Shown piece by piece: positions 1-6,536 of a stretch of 11,902 nucleotides of DNA. The notes below the pieces were generated by a model. The model did not search any database and was not told the origin of the DNA. It worked only from the letters and a program-made list of their open reading frames with translations. The stretch is from JBGTLW01 sp041743835 (GTDB lineage Bacteria > Planctomycetota > Phycisphaerae > Phycisphaerales > Phycisphaeraceae), in contig JBGTLW010000155.1 of assembly GCA_041743835.1 (NCBI GenBank), forward strand, positions 1 through 11,902, written 5' to 3'. How positions within the stretch are numbered: position 1 is the first letter of the stretch; each line of letters begins with the position of its first letter. The position numbers and the translations under genes are program-made.

Positions 1-4
1 CGGA

Positions 5-883
5 TCAGTAAGGCCCGGCGTACACGGCATCGCCCTTGACGGGGCTGACCTTGACCAGTTCCATACGACCCACGCTCTCGCGGCGGTCCACGTTGCTGAT
101 GATCAGCGTGCCCTTGAACTCGCTGCCCTGATGCACGAGGAACTTCATGCCCTGCTTGATGCCATCGGACTCGCCCACGTTGACCTGCACGAGGATCACG
201 CCGTCGCCCTGGTCATCCACCGCGACGATCTGGCCAACGACGGGTTCCGTTGGCCCGCTCGCTACCACGACCTGATCACCCTCGATGTACTGCTGCCGGA
301 CCTCGGCGGGGACCAAGGCGAGCTGGGCCTGCGCGGTTTCAAGCTGGTCACGCACATCGACCATCGACTCGTTGAGCCGACGGACGTTGCGGGTGAGGGT
401 CTGGACCTGGCTTGTCTCGGCATCCAGCGCGTCAGCCAACTGGAGGATGCGGGTGCCCTGGGTCTGGATGGTTTCCTGGGCCTTGGTGAGCTGGGTGGTC
501 AGCAACTGGTTGGTCTTGACCTGCTCCTGCATCGCGCCGTTGAGCCCGGTGAAGTCGGCCTTGAGCTCGATCATGTTCGCCTTCGCGGCCTGGGCGTCGG
601 CCTGAGCGAGCACGCGGGCTGCCTTCTCGGTCTCGATCTGCGCGTTGAGCGACGCGATCGTCTGGTTCAGGCTCTGGATCGTCGCCGAGTTGCCCGAACG
701 GGCCACCGTCAGCTCGCTCTCCAGCATCGCAGCGGCTTTCTCCGCAGCGAGGTGCGCGTTCTTCGCATCCTGAAGCTGGCGGGTCAGGTCGTCCTGCGTG
801 GCCACGAAGGGCACCACCAAGGCAACCAACACGATCGAACAAATGGTCACCAGTACGACGAAGGTTTTGGTCAGGATGCTCAA
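5..883 (-). CDS. Membrane-anchored coiled-coil protein of unknown function
   Basis: The 292-residue product has one N-terminal membrane segment (about residues 7-27), a long Ala/Gln/Glu-rich coiled coil (about 30-195) and a compact beta-rich C-terminal domain (about 200-292) containing NVGESDGIKQGMKF and ending in GDAVYAGPY. That tail resembles the 'VGsxdGvkxGmxF...GdxV' folds seen at the end of planctomycete coiled-coil proteins and, loosely, FlgT-like tails. The protein probably sits in the cytoplasmic membrane with the coil in the periplasm, perhaps as an envelope scaffold; this role is inferred. The frame is open back to an ATG at 920-922, but I chose the TTG at 881-883. It has a GAGGG Shine-Dalgarno at 891-895 with 7-nt spacing and it puts the hydrophobic segment right at the N-terminus. 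The gene has its own promoter candidate upstream and is separated by about 216 bp from the HEAT-repeat gene. Confidence 0.8.
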   Translation of the reverse strand: MSILTKTFVVLVTICSIVLVALVVPFVATQDDLTRQLQDAKNAHLAAEKAAAMLESELTVARSGNSATIQSLNQTIASLNAQIETEKAARVLAQADAQAAKANMIELKADFTGLNGAMQEQVKTNQLLTTQLTKAQETIQTQGTRILQLADALDAETSQVQTLTRNVRRLNESMVDVRDQLETAQAQLALVPAEVRQQYIEGDQVVVASGPTEPVVGQIVAVDDQGDGVILVQVNVGESDGIKQGMKFLVHQGSEFKGTLIISNVDRRESVGRMELVKVSPVKGDAVYAGPY

Positions 884-964
884 GGCATGGCCCTCACAAA
901 CAGAGGCAGGGGAAGGAACCAAACCCGCTAGCTATCTACACTTGCGGGGTTGTACGGAAGACGT

Positions 965-993
965 ATCTTCCTCCAACATCCCGTCCGTGTCAA
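965..993 (-). promoter_or_regulatory. Candidate sigma70-type promoter for the coiled-coil gene
   Basis: On the minus strand a perfect TTGACA (988-993) is followed 17 nt later by GAAGAT (965-970), a weak -10. Transcription would start near 958 and leave a leader of about 75 nt before the TTG start at 883. A short inverted repeat, GGAAGA-CGTA-TCTTCC (956-971), overlaps the -10 and could be an operator. The -35 is convincing. The -10 matches only half the consensus, so the call is tentative. Confidence 0.35.
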
Positions 994-1027
994 CCATGAA
1001 CATCATTCCGTGAATGACGGAACCAAA

Positions 1028-1077
1028 CGGGGGTGGGGAGGGGGGGCGCGCGGAGACCCACGGACTCAGTCCGTGGG
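1028..1077 (-). terminator. Hairpin followed by C tract at the end of the HEAT-repeat gene
   Basis: A 9-bp perfect stem (CCCACGGAC 1057-1065 with GTCCGTGGG 1069-1077, 3-nt loop) starts 22 bp past the stop of the minus-strand HEAT-repeat gene. Read in the direction of that transcript, the hairpin is followed by a C-rich stretch (1047-1028: C7, A/T interruption, C4, C5) with no U tract. It is placed as a transcript end or 3' stabilising structure, but it is not a classical intrinsic terminator. The tRNA-Gln unit at 7405-7452 shows the same design. Confidence 0.45.
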
Positions 1078-1099
1078 CTTCGGGGGGGGGGAAGTGACA

Positions 1100-2215
1100 T
1101 TAACGGTCGGCGCGGACCAGCACGCCGGCGGCGGCGGACAGGCGGACCAGGGGGTCGTGGTCCTCCAGCAGCTTCACCAGCGCCCCCGCGGTGTCCTGGC
1201 CATCCAACTGGGCCAGCACGAAGGCCGCCTGCCCCCGCGCCAGGGCCGACACTGATCGCTGCTGCTCCACATCCTGCAACAGCGCCCGGTACACCGGGGC
1301 AAACTCGCTGCGGGGGTTGCGTCTCACAAATGCCTCGGCCTGGGACGCGATCGTGGCCGCATCCAACCGCGAGGCCTCCAACGCAGCCGCCCTCCCCGAC
1401 GGGTCGCCAAGCTTTGCCAGAGACAACGCCGCCGCCAGCTTGAGTTCAACCGGCTCATCGCCGAGCATCCCCTGTAGCGCCCGGGCCATGCTCTGATCGC
1501 CCAGTTCGCCGAGCATCTGGGCGGCGAGCACCCGCACCTCATAGTCCTGCGAGAACAGGGCTGCGCGGATCGGTTCGAGTTCCTTATCCTCGCCGAGCCT
1601 GGCCATCGCCTCGGCAAATTGCAGGCGGAGGATTGTCTGGCGGAGTTGGGCCGCGCGGGGCACGCGCTGCTGGGCCGTCTCCCGCAGCATCGGCACAGCG
1701 GTGGGGTCGCCCAGCATCCCCAGCAGCATCGCGGCGTTCGCCCGCACCGACACCTCGTTGTGCGTCAGCAGCACGGGCAGCTCGTTCATGTCCACCTTCA
1801 CCCCGCAGCGAGTCGCGGCAAAGATCGCCGCAGCCCGCACCGACGGGTCGGGGTCCGACATCATCTGCTGGGCCTTGCGTCCCAAGGGCTCAAGCTGAAG
1901 CCGCCCCACCGTGACCAAGGCCGCGAAACGCACCGCGGGGTTCTCATCCGCCACCGCCAGTTGAGCCATGGGCAGGGCACGCCTTGGCCGGGGCAGGATC
2001 GCCTCCATCGCGCTGCTGCGGAGCTGCGCATCGTCAGACCGCGAGGCCTCGACGATCTCACGCAGCGCGCGGTCCTCGGCATCGGCGATCACCTGGGCCG
2101 CAGTCGGGGGTGGAGCCGGTGCGACTGGCGCGGGGGCTGTTTGAGCGTAGCTGCTGGCGATCACCAGCCAGCACCCCGCCGCCGTTAATTGCCATTTCCA
2201 AGCGTTCATGGTCAT
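1100..2215 (-). CDS. Secreted HEAT-repeat protein
   Basis: The 371-residue product begins with a signal peptide (hydrophobic core about residues 9-22, likely cleavage after SYA at 24). A short Pro/Ala-rich linker follows (about 26-40), then tandem helical repeats. Repeat units with the typical PxVRxxA/LGD pattern are visible around residues 62-75, 91-108, 122-138, 153-170, 225-240, 255-271 and 352-366 (for example DPDPSVRAAA and DYEVRVLAAQMLGELGD). HEAT repeats mediate protein binding, so a periplasmic scaffold or assembly role is likely; no catalytic motif is visible. The ATG at 2213-2215 follows a GAGGTG Shine-Dalgarno at 5-nt spacing. A second ATG two codons downstream is an alternative. 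The gene starts 50 bp after the end of lnt on the same strand and is probably co-transcribed with it. Confidence 0.8.
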   Translation of the reverse strand: MTMNAWKWQLTAAGCWLVIASSYAQTAPAPVAPAPPPTAAQVIADAEDRALREIVEASRSDDAQLRSSAMEAILPRPRRALPMAQLAVADENPAVRFAALVTVGRLQLEPLGRKAQQMMSDPDPSVRAAAIFAATRCGVKVDMNELPVLLTHNEVSVRANAAMLLGMLGDPTAVPMLRETAQQRVPRAAQLRQTILRLQFAEAMARLGEDKELEPIRAALFSQDYEVRVLAAQMLGELGDQSMARALQGMLGDEPVELKLAAALSLAKLGDPSGRAAALEASRLDAATIASQAEAFVRRNPRSEFAPVYRALLQDVEQQRSVSALARGQAAFVLAQLDGQDTAGALVKLLEDHDPLVRLSAAAGVLVRADR

Positions 2216-2265
2216 GTTTCACCTCGACTCGGATAGATCCTGTGGGGTTCCGGGGGTCCCACCCA

Positions 2266-4032
2266 TCATCGGCCATGCAGCCACGGCCGCACAAGGCCAG
2301 CCACCACCAATCCATACGTCAACAAGCCCAAAACCCACATCGGGCCATCCCCCCACCAACCATACCACGTCCGACGCGGGTCGAGCATCACCCGATGCGA
2401 ACCCACACCCGCGACCAGTTGCTGCTTGCCCTCGTGCTCGACCAGTGGCCCGATGCGCCCGGCCGAGTCGATAAACCCCGACACACCCGTGTTCACCGAC
2501 CTTGCAGTGGGGACCCTATTCTCGATGCTCCGCAGCGACGCGAGCTGCAGGTGCTGGATGTTCTGGCCCGTGGGCCGGTAGGCGGGGGGCTGGTTGTCGC
2601 CCGGCTGCGGGCGCGAGCCGAACCAGAACCAGCCGTCGTTGGTCTGATTCACCAGCACGTCGGCCTTGCCCTCGCCTGTGCGATACACCAGCAGCCGACA
2701 CCGCCGCGGCACCGTGTCCTCGAAACAGATCGGCGTGACCAGCCGGGCCACCCGTTGCTCTTCACCGCCGTCGGCCCCTGCCGTGTACGCGATCTCAAAC
2801 CTCGACCGCTGATCGCCGGGGTCCACCGTGTAGTCCCACTCCCACGGGCTGAACCACTTGAGCACAATCGTTTTGAGGATGGGCAGCGCCTGCGAGCCGG
2901 GGATGTATTCGCCGAAGGGCACCAGGTGGGTCTTGTCGTAGGTCGTCGGGGCGAGCCGGCCGTCGGCATAGACGTGGTACACCCTGTTCCGTCGCCGGCC
3001 GGGCACGAGAAACGTCTTGCCGTCCTCATCGGTGATGTCGCGCCAATCGAAGTGGGCCGCGCCACCAAGCAGCAGGTCGGTCCCCAACCGTCTGGTCAGG
3101 TCTTCAAGCTGGGCGCGGATGAACGAAGCGCCCGACACCCGGCCGGGGAACGCCGCGACAGACTCATCGTTGATCGCAAACATCAGGCTCGACTCGGGCC
3201 AGACGATCACGTCCGGCGACGAAGCGTTCGCGCGATCCGACAACGCCACCAGCTCGGCCCAGCGTGCCGCATCGTCCTCCATGCTGAAGGGTCGGCGGTT
3301 GTCCATCGGCACGTTGTTCTGCACGACCGCGATGGTGGGGCCCGGCGACGTGACGCGATCCGTCTGAGCCACGCGCCACCAGCCATACCCCGCCGCCACC
3401 GCCAACACCACCGCTGTCACGATCAACATGCGCCTCGCCCCCCGGCCACGGATCGCCACGTCCACCACCAGGCCGTTCACCATCGCCACCAGCAGGCCGA
3501 CAAAGTGCTGCCCGAACACATCCGCGGTCTGCGCGATCCAGCTCGCCCCGCCGCCCTGCGTCCAGCCCGCCTGCGTGTGGCCCAGCGAGAACCAGCTAAA
3601 CCCGCCAAAGGGGAGGTGCCCGCGTGTCAGGTCCATCACCGACCAGCCGACGGCCGCAGCCAGCGTCATCGGCAAGCGCATCCGCCGACACAGCACCCAC
3701 ACCGCGAACAGCCCGCCCGCGAAGTACCCCGCCTGCACCACCGAGGCCCCCAGCCACGGCCCGACGCCGACCGACCCCAGCCAGCGGGCCATCAATAACC
3801 ACCACACCAGATACACCCCAAAGCCAAACAGCAACACCCGCCGGCCGCGCACCGCCCGGGCCGCGACCCACAGCGCTGGGCACAGCGCGACAAACGAGAG
3901 CCACCACCAGCCCACCGGGGGAAACACAAGCGCCAGCGCCACGCCCGATGCCGCGATCGGGAATAGATCGACCCACCACGCCCGCAGCCGAGGGGGATAC
4001 AACCGGGCTGATGATGTAACCGCCACACTCAT
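2266..4032 (-). CDS. lnt: Apolipoprotein N-acyltransferase
   Basis: This enzyme transfers an acyl chain from a phospholipid to the free N-terminal cysteine of diacylated lipoproteins, the last step of lipoprotein maturation, in the cytoplasmic membrane. The 588-residue protein has an N-terminal multi-pass region (about 20-220) followed by a carbon-nitrogen hydrolase (nitrilase) domain (about 232-530) and a last membrane segment (about 563-582). The catalytic triad is intact: Glu280 in VIVWPESS, Lys367 in YDKTHLVPFGEY, Cys436 in PICFED. The family signatures NQTNDGWFW (462-470) and the helix LASLRSIENRVPTARSVNTG (497-516) are also present. It is longer than E. coli Lnt (512), partly through loops near residues 330-350 and 470-490. 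The ATG start (4030-4032) has only a weak G-rich Shine-Dalgarno. The HEAT-repeat gene follows after 50 bp. The lipoprotein at 5153 would be one possible substrate. Confidence 0.95.
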   Translation of the reverse strand: MSVAVTSSARLYPPRLRAWWVDLFPIAASGVALALVFPPVGWWWLSFVALCPALWVAARAVRGRRVLLFGFGVYLVWWLLMARWLGSVGVGPWLGASVVQAGYFAGGLFAVWVLCRRMRLPMTLAAAVGWSVMDLTRGHLPFGGFSWFSLGHTQAGWTQGGGASWIAQTADVFGQHFVGLLVAMVNGLVVDVAIRGRGARRMLIVTAVVLAVAAGYGWWRVAQTDRVTSPGPTIAVVQNNVPMDNRRPFSMEDDAARWAELVALSDRANASSPDVIVWPESSLMFAINDESVAAFPGRVSGASFIRAQLEDLTRRLGTDLLLGGAAHFDWRDITDEDGKTFLVPGRRRNRVYHVYADGRLAPTTYDKTHLVPFGEYIPGSQALPILKTIVLKWFSPWEWDYTVDPGDQRSRFEIAYTAGADGGEEQRVARLVTPICFEDTVPRRCRLLVYRTGEGKADVLVNQTNDGWFWFGSRPQPGDNQPPAYRPTGQNIQHLQLASLRSIENRVPTARSVNTGVSGFIDSAGRIGPLVEHEGKQQLVAGVGSHRVMLDPRRTWYGWWGDGPMWVLGLLTYGLVVAGLVRPWLHGR

Positions 4033-4081
4033 CCCCGCATCTTAACCCCCATCGCCACGCCTCATCAGAGCCCCGCCTTGT

Positions 4082-4250
4082 CAGAGCCGCGACCGTCAGG
4101 GAGCGGGTGCCTTTCTCATGCACGCCAAAGCGTGCTTTCACAGAGCCGCCTCGGGGACGAGGCGGACCGCCTCGGGGACGAGGCGGCTCGGTTGATGCGG
4201 GGGCAACTGATGCGGGGACACCGCTCCCTCACGGTCGCGGCTCTGTTTTG
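4082..4250. repeat. Structured palindromic repeat element, copy A
   Basis: The element has terminal inverted arms of 25 nt (4082-4106 and 4221-4245) that differ at one base. Inside lie a small hairpin, GCACGC-CAAA-GCGTGC (4120-4135), and two tandem copies of the 20-nt palindrome with stem CCGCCTC, loop GGGGAC and stem GAGGCGG (4146-4165 and 4167-4186). A short TGATGCGGG-type direct repeat follows. No transposase is encoded, so it resembles a MITE or a composite REP/BIME. It lies between the yheU-family gene and lnt, and the last residues and stop codon of that gene fall inside its right arm. It is nearly identical to copy B at 4551-4717. Confidence 0.85.
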
Positions 4251-4468
4251 GAATCGGCACCATCCGGGGGCACAGCTTCCGGGGGGAGCAGGTTGCAGGT
4301 TTGGTCTTCGGGGTCGAACACGATGACCAGTCGGCCAGTGCGCAGGGCATTCTTGACACGCGCGGCTTTGGCGGGCACGTCGCTAAGGTCCGTGCCATCC
4401 CGCGTGACGTATTCTTCGATGACGCCAGCGAGTGCAGCGGGGCTGAGGGTGTCCCATGGGATCAACAC
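4229..4468 (-). CDS. yheU: YheU-family (UPF0270) small protein
   Basis: The first 65 or so residues match the YheU/UPF0270 pattern from memory: the MLIPW start, LSPxxLxxxIExxVxRxGTD, then a segment in which hypothetical E. coli-like VxxxLxxGxxVxVxxPxxxTxNxLP corresponds to VKNALRTGRLVIVFDPEDQTCNLLP here. The family is a small cytosolic protein of unknown function, about 70 residues in enterobacteria; this one is 79. The GTG start (4466-4468) has a perfect AGGAGG Shine-Dalgarno (4475-4480) at 6-nt spacing. The extra C-terminus (SKTEPRP) and the TGA stop are encoded by the right arm of repeat copy A. Inverted 32-nt copies of the repeat end flank the gene (4214-4245 and 4511-4542). The family is best known from gammaproteobacteria, so acquisition by transfer is possible but unproven. 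Confidence 0.8.
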   Translation of the reverse strand: MLIPWDTLSPAALAGVIEEYVTRDGTDLSDVPAKAARVKNALRTGRLVIVFDPEDQTCNLLPPEAVPPDGADSKTEPRP

Positions 4469-4510
4469 GAGGGACCTCCTGTGGCAGCGGATAAACCCCC
4501 ATCGCCTTGA

Positions 4511-4542
4511 CAGAGCCGCGACCGTCAGGGAGCGGTGTCCCC
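4511..4542. repeat. Solo inverted end of the repeat element
   Basis: These 32 nt are the reverse complement of the right end of copy A (4214-4245), with one mismatch. The similarity stops after the run of Cs at 4542, so this is an isolated end and not a full element. Together with copy A it places the yheU-family gene between inverted repeats about 330 bp apart. It lies upstream of that gene and 8 bp before copy B. Confidence 0.8.
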
Positions 4543-4550
4543 TCCTAAAC

Positions 4551-4717
4551 GAGCCGCGACCGTGAGGGAGCGGGTGCCTTTCTCATGCACGCCAAAGCGT
4601 GCTTTCACAGAGCCGCCTCGGGGACGAGGCGGACCGCCTCGGGGACGAGGCGGCTCGGTTGATGCGGGGCAACCGATGCGGGGGACACCGCTCCCTTACG
4701 GTCGCGGCTCTGTTTTG
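4551..4717. repeat. Structured palindromic repeat element, copy B
   Basis: This is the second full copy, in the same orientation as copy A and differing from it by eye at only a handful of bases (one in the left arm, one in the right arm, a few in the G-rich spacer). The terminal arms are 4551-4573 and 4688-4712. The internal GCACGC-CAAA-GCGTGC hairpin and both tandem GC-rich palindromes (4613-4632 and 4634-4653) are conserved. It fills most of the region between the yheU-family gene and the zinc-ribbon gene, which are divergently transcribed, so it must coexist with both promoters. Confidence 0.85.
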
Positions 4718-4751
4718 GGAATCCGGCCGGGACAATCGGTAGGATAGCCGG

Positions 4752-5096
4752 ATGGATGTGGTCCGTGAGGGTGTCTGTCTGGAGTGTGGGTACGACCTTT
4801 GCGGGCTCCCGCTGTCGGGCCGGTGCCCCGAGTGTGGCAACGCCTACGACAGCACCACCCGGGCCGGCTTCGGCAGCGCGATCGCCAATCGTCAGGAAAA
4901 ACTCGACCGCACGCTCGCCCGGGCTCGCACCGGCTGCCTGGCGTTTGTCGCCCTCAGCGCCCTGATGTGCGCGGGGGTCGCGGCCGTGGGCGGCTACAGC
5001 CAACCCGCGCGGGCTTTCACCGTCGGGATCGTCTTCGCCCTGTTCTTTGCCTTCACCGCGCTGGTCAGTTTTCTTTATGAGAAACCGGATAAATGA
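4752..5096 (+). CDS. Zinc-ribbon two-pass membrane protein
   Basis: This 114-residue protein has an N-terminal zinc ribbon with CxxC pairs at Cys9/Cys12 and Cys25/Cys28 in the context CLECGYDLCGLPLSGRCPECG, a module very common in planctomycete membrane proteins. Two hydrophobic segments follow (about 61-80 and 88-108). The ribbon is probably cytosolic and the rest membrane-embedded; the function is unknown. The ATG at 4752 has no strong Shine-Dalgarno. The only candidate is TAGGAT at 4740-4745, which could instead be a -10 box giving an almost leaderless mRNA. The stop TGA overlaps an ATG at 5093, but the next real start is probably at 5153. It heads a same-strand group with the lipoprotein, the beta-barrel protein and rpe. 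Confidence 0.75.
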   Translation: MDVVREGVCLECGYDLCGLPLSGRCPECGNAYDSTTRAGFGSAIANRQEKLDRTLARARTGCLAFVALSALMCAGVAAVGGYSQPARAFTVGIVFALFFAFTALVSFLYEKPDK

Positions 5097-5106
5097 ATAC
5101 GATGGC

Positions 5107-5112
5107 TATACT
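5107..5112 (+). promoter_or_regulatory. Candidate -10 box upstream of the lipoprotein gene
   Basis: TATACT at 5107-5112 lies 40 nt before the chosen ATG at 5153 and would start transcription near 5119, downstream of the alternative ATG at 5093. No convincing -35 is visible at the expected distance. It gives modest support to an independent transcript for the lipoprotein gene and to the shorter start. Confidence 0.3.
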
Positions 5113-5152
5113 CAGTCAGTTGCAACCCCCACCCCACCCCGAAAGGTCTGCT

Positions 5153-5536
5153 ATGAAAACCGCTACCACCCTGATGTTCGCCCTCGTTTGTTTGGCCCTG
5201 ACCCTGGCCGCGTGCTCCACGCCACAGCCCGGCGTGAGTAACCGGCTTGGCACGCTCTCGACCATCGTCAACGCCGGCCCGCAGGAAGTCACCAAGGCCG
5301 CAGAGAAGTCCTTGAGCGATCTGGAGCTGCTCCGCATCACCAGCGCCTCCACCGAGCTCGATGGCCGGGCCACGGGATACACCGCTTCCGACAAGAAGAT
5401 CACCGTCAACGTCACGCGCGAAGGCGAGACACAGTCACGCGTCACCATCCGCGTCGGCGCGTTCGGCGATGAAGACCTCGGCCTCGCGGTCCTCAGCAAG
5501 ATCGAAGAGCGTGTCGGCAAGGCCGCCGATAAGTAA
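5153..5536 (+). CDS. Small lipoprotein, DUF3568-like
   Basis: This is a 127-residue lipoprotein with a short Lys-containing N-terminus, a hydrophobic segment (about 5-18) and the lipobox LAAC, giving lipidated Cys21. Ser at +2 would favour the outer membrane under the E. coli sorting rule. The mature part has a predicted helix-strand pattern (EVTKAAEKSLSDLELL, then ITVNVTREGETQSRVTIRVGAFGDE, then AVLSKIEERVGK) that matches my memory of DUF3568; the function is unknown. The ORF is open to 5093, but that start would bury the signal peptide behind 20 residues. The ATG at 5153 has a GAAAGG Shine-Dalgarno (5141-5146) at 6-nt spacing. The beta-barrel gene begins 36 nt downstream, so joint expression is likely. 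Mature acylation would require Lnt, encoded in this window. Confidence 0.8.
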   Translation: MKTATTLMFALVCLALTLAACSTPQPGVSNRLGTLSTIVNAGPQEVTKAAEKSLSDLELLRITSASTELDGRATGYTASDKKITVNVTREGETQSRVTIRVGAFGDEDLGLAVLSKIEERVGKAADK

Positions 5537-5572
5537 GTAAGCCGGCTCCCAATACCAACCACCGAGAACACC

Positions 5573-6532
5573 ATGCGAATATTAGCTGTCGTGTCGGCAG
5601 GCTTCTTGTGTGTGACGCTCGCCTGGCACGCACAGGCCCAGGTCAGCTCCGCGCTGATCCTCCTGCCGTGGGAAGACGGCAGGCAACTCAGCGCCGCCAA
5701 CTCCGCCCAACTCGGGTACGACGGCAAGGCCAGCGATGGCGGCGCTGATGTCGAGCTGTCACGCTTCATCAGCGTCGGCAGGGCCCGCACCGGCACCGAA
5801 CGCGACGCGCTGTCGATGGGCTGGGCGGTGAGCCAACTGGAGATTAAGACCGATGACGCCGCGCTCCCCGAGCGGCTGTCAGCACAGGAAGTCGCGCTGG
5901 GCTCCATGCTCGGCGTCTGGGACGGCTGGCAGGTCAGCGGCACCCTCGGCGTGGGATACGCGGGCAACACGCCGTGGAACGACGGGGACGCGTGGCACGG
6001 CCTCGCATCACTCACCGCGTCCCGCCGCCTCGAAAGCGGAGCGATCCTCACACTCCTCGTGGACTACGACGGCAACCGAAACATCTTCCCCGACATCCCG
6101 CTGCCGGGGTTCACTTACGCACAACGCTACAACGAGCAGGTCAGCTACATGCTCGGCCTGCCCATCAACAGCATCACCTGGACGCCCGACGACAAGTGGA
6201 CACTCACCGGGCGATGGATCGTCCCGCTGGGCGTCAGCCTCGATGTTGACTACGCACTCACCGAGCAGGTCAGCCTCTTTGCCGGCTACCGCAAGGACAC
6301 CACCGGCTACCACATCCAGAACGACGACAAGCACCGCCGGCTGTTCTTCGAGCAGAGCAGAGCTGAGGTCGGCGCGCGCTGGGGCTTCATCCCCCAGGCC
6401 ACGCTCGTCGGCGCGGTCGGCTACGCCTTCGACCAGTCCTTCGAGCGCGGCTTCGACAGCCGCGACACCGACAACGTCCGCGACATCTCCGACGAGTTCT
6501 ACTTCCGCCTGGGCGTCAACCTCAGTTTTTAA
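5573..6532 (+). CDS. Outer-membrane beta-barrel protein (DUF6268-like)
   Basis: This 319-residue protein has a signal peptide (hydrophobic core 3-17, probable cleavage after AQA at 22). The rest alternates short amphipathic strands and loops: SGTLGVGYAG, GAILTLLVDYDG, WTLTGRWIVPLGVSLDVDYALTEQVSLFAGYRKDT, AEVGARWGFIPQATLVGAVGYAF, FYFRLGVNLSF. The final residue is Phe, the usual C-terminal aromatic signal for barrel insertion. Size and pattern fit the DUF6268-type barrels of planctomycetes, but family assignment is from memory. Substrate or pore function cannot be read from the sequence. The Shine-Dalgarno is weak (GAG about 8 nt before the ATG). It lies 36 nt after the lipoprotein gene and only 4 nt before rpe, so it is probably in one transcript with both. 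Confidence 0.75.
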   Translation: MRILAVVSAGFLCVTLAWHAQAQVSSALILLPWEDGRQLSAANSAQLGYDGKASDGGADVELSRFISVGRARTGTERDALSMGWAVSQLEIKTDDAALPERLSAQEVALGSMLGVWDGWQVSGTLGVGYAGNTPWNDGDAWHGLASLTASRRLESGAILTLLVDYDGNRNIFPDIPLPGFTYAQRYNEQVSYMLGLPINSITWTPDDKWTLTGRWIVPLGVSLDVDYALTEQVSLFAGYRKDTTGYHIQNDDKHRRLFFEQSRAEVGARWGFIPQATLVGAVGYAFDQSFERGFDSRDTDNVRDISDEFYFRLGVNLSF

Positions 6533-6536
6533 GACC

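Noticed and set aside
131..931. Plus-strand ORF (266 codons) opposite the coiled-coil gene
   Set aside because: The translation is Leu/Asp/His-rich reverse-frame sequence. The minus frame has a membrane anchor and coiled-coil heptads.
1984..3798. Long plus-strand ORF (604 codons) opposite lnt and the HEAT-repeat gene start
   Set aside because: It is antisense to a clear lnt gene, its translation is His/Arg/Pro-rich low-complexity sequence typical of reverse frames in GC-rich DNA, and it has no family motif.
4082..4717. CRISPR array from repeated sequences
   Set aside because: There are only two long copies plus a solo end, the unit is about 165 bp with internal palindromes, spacing is not regular, and no cas gene is present.
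4535..4747. Short ORFs inside repeat copies A and B (translating to RAATVRER and RGRGG strings)
   Set aside because: They are translations of palindromic repeat DNA in several frames and both strands, without ribosome binding sites.
5093..5152. Longer start for the lipoprotein gene, overlapping the zinc-ribbon stop codon
   Set aside because: It would put 20 polar/Pro residues before the signal peptide. The ATG at 5153 has a better Shine-Dalgarno and a proper lipoprotein N-terminus.
5853..6536. N-terminal extension of rpe inside the beta-barrel gene
   Set aside because: The extension is Ser/Thr/Arg-rich frame-shadow sequence. Epimerases are about 220-230 residues, which fits the ATG at 6537.
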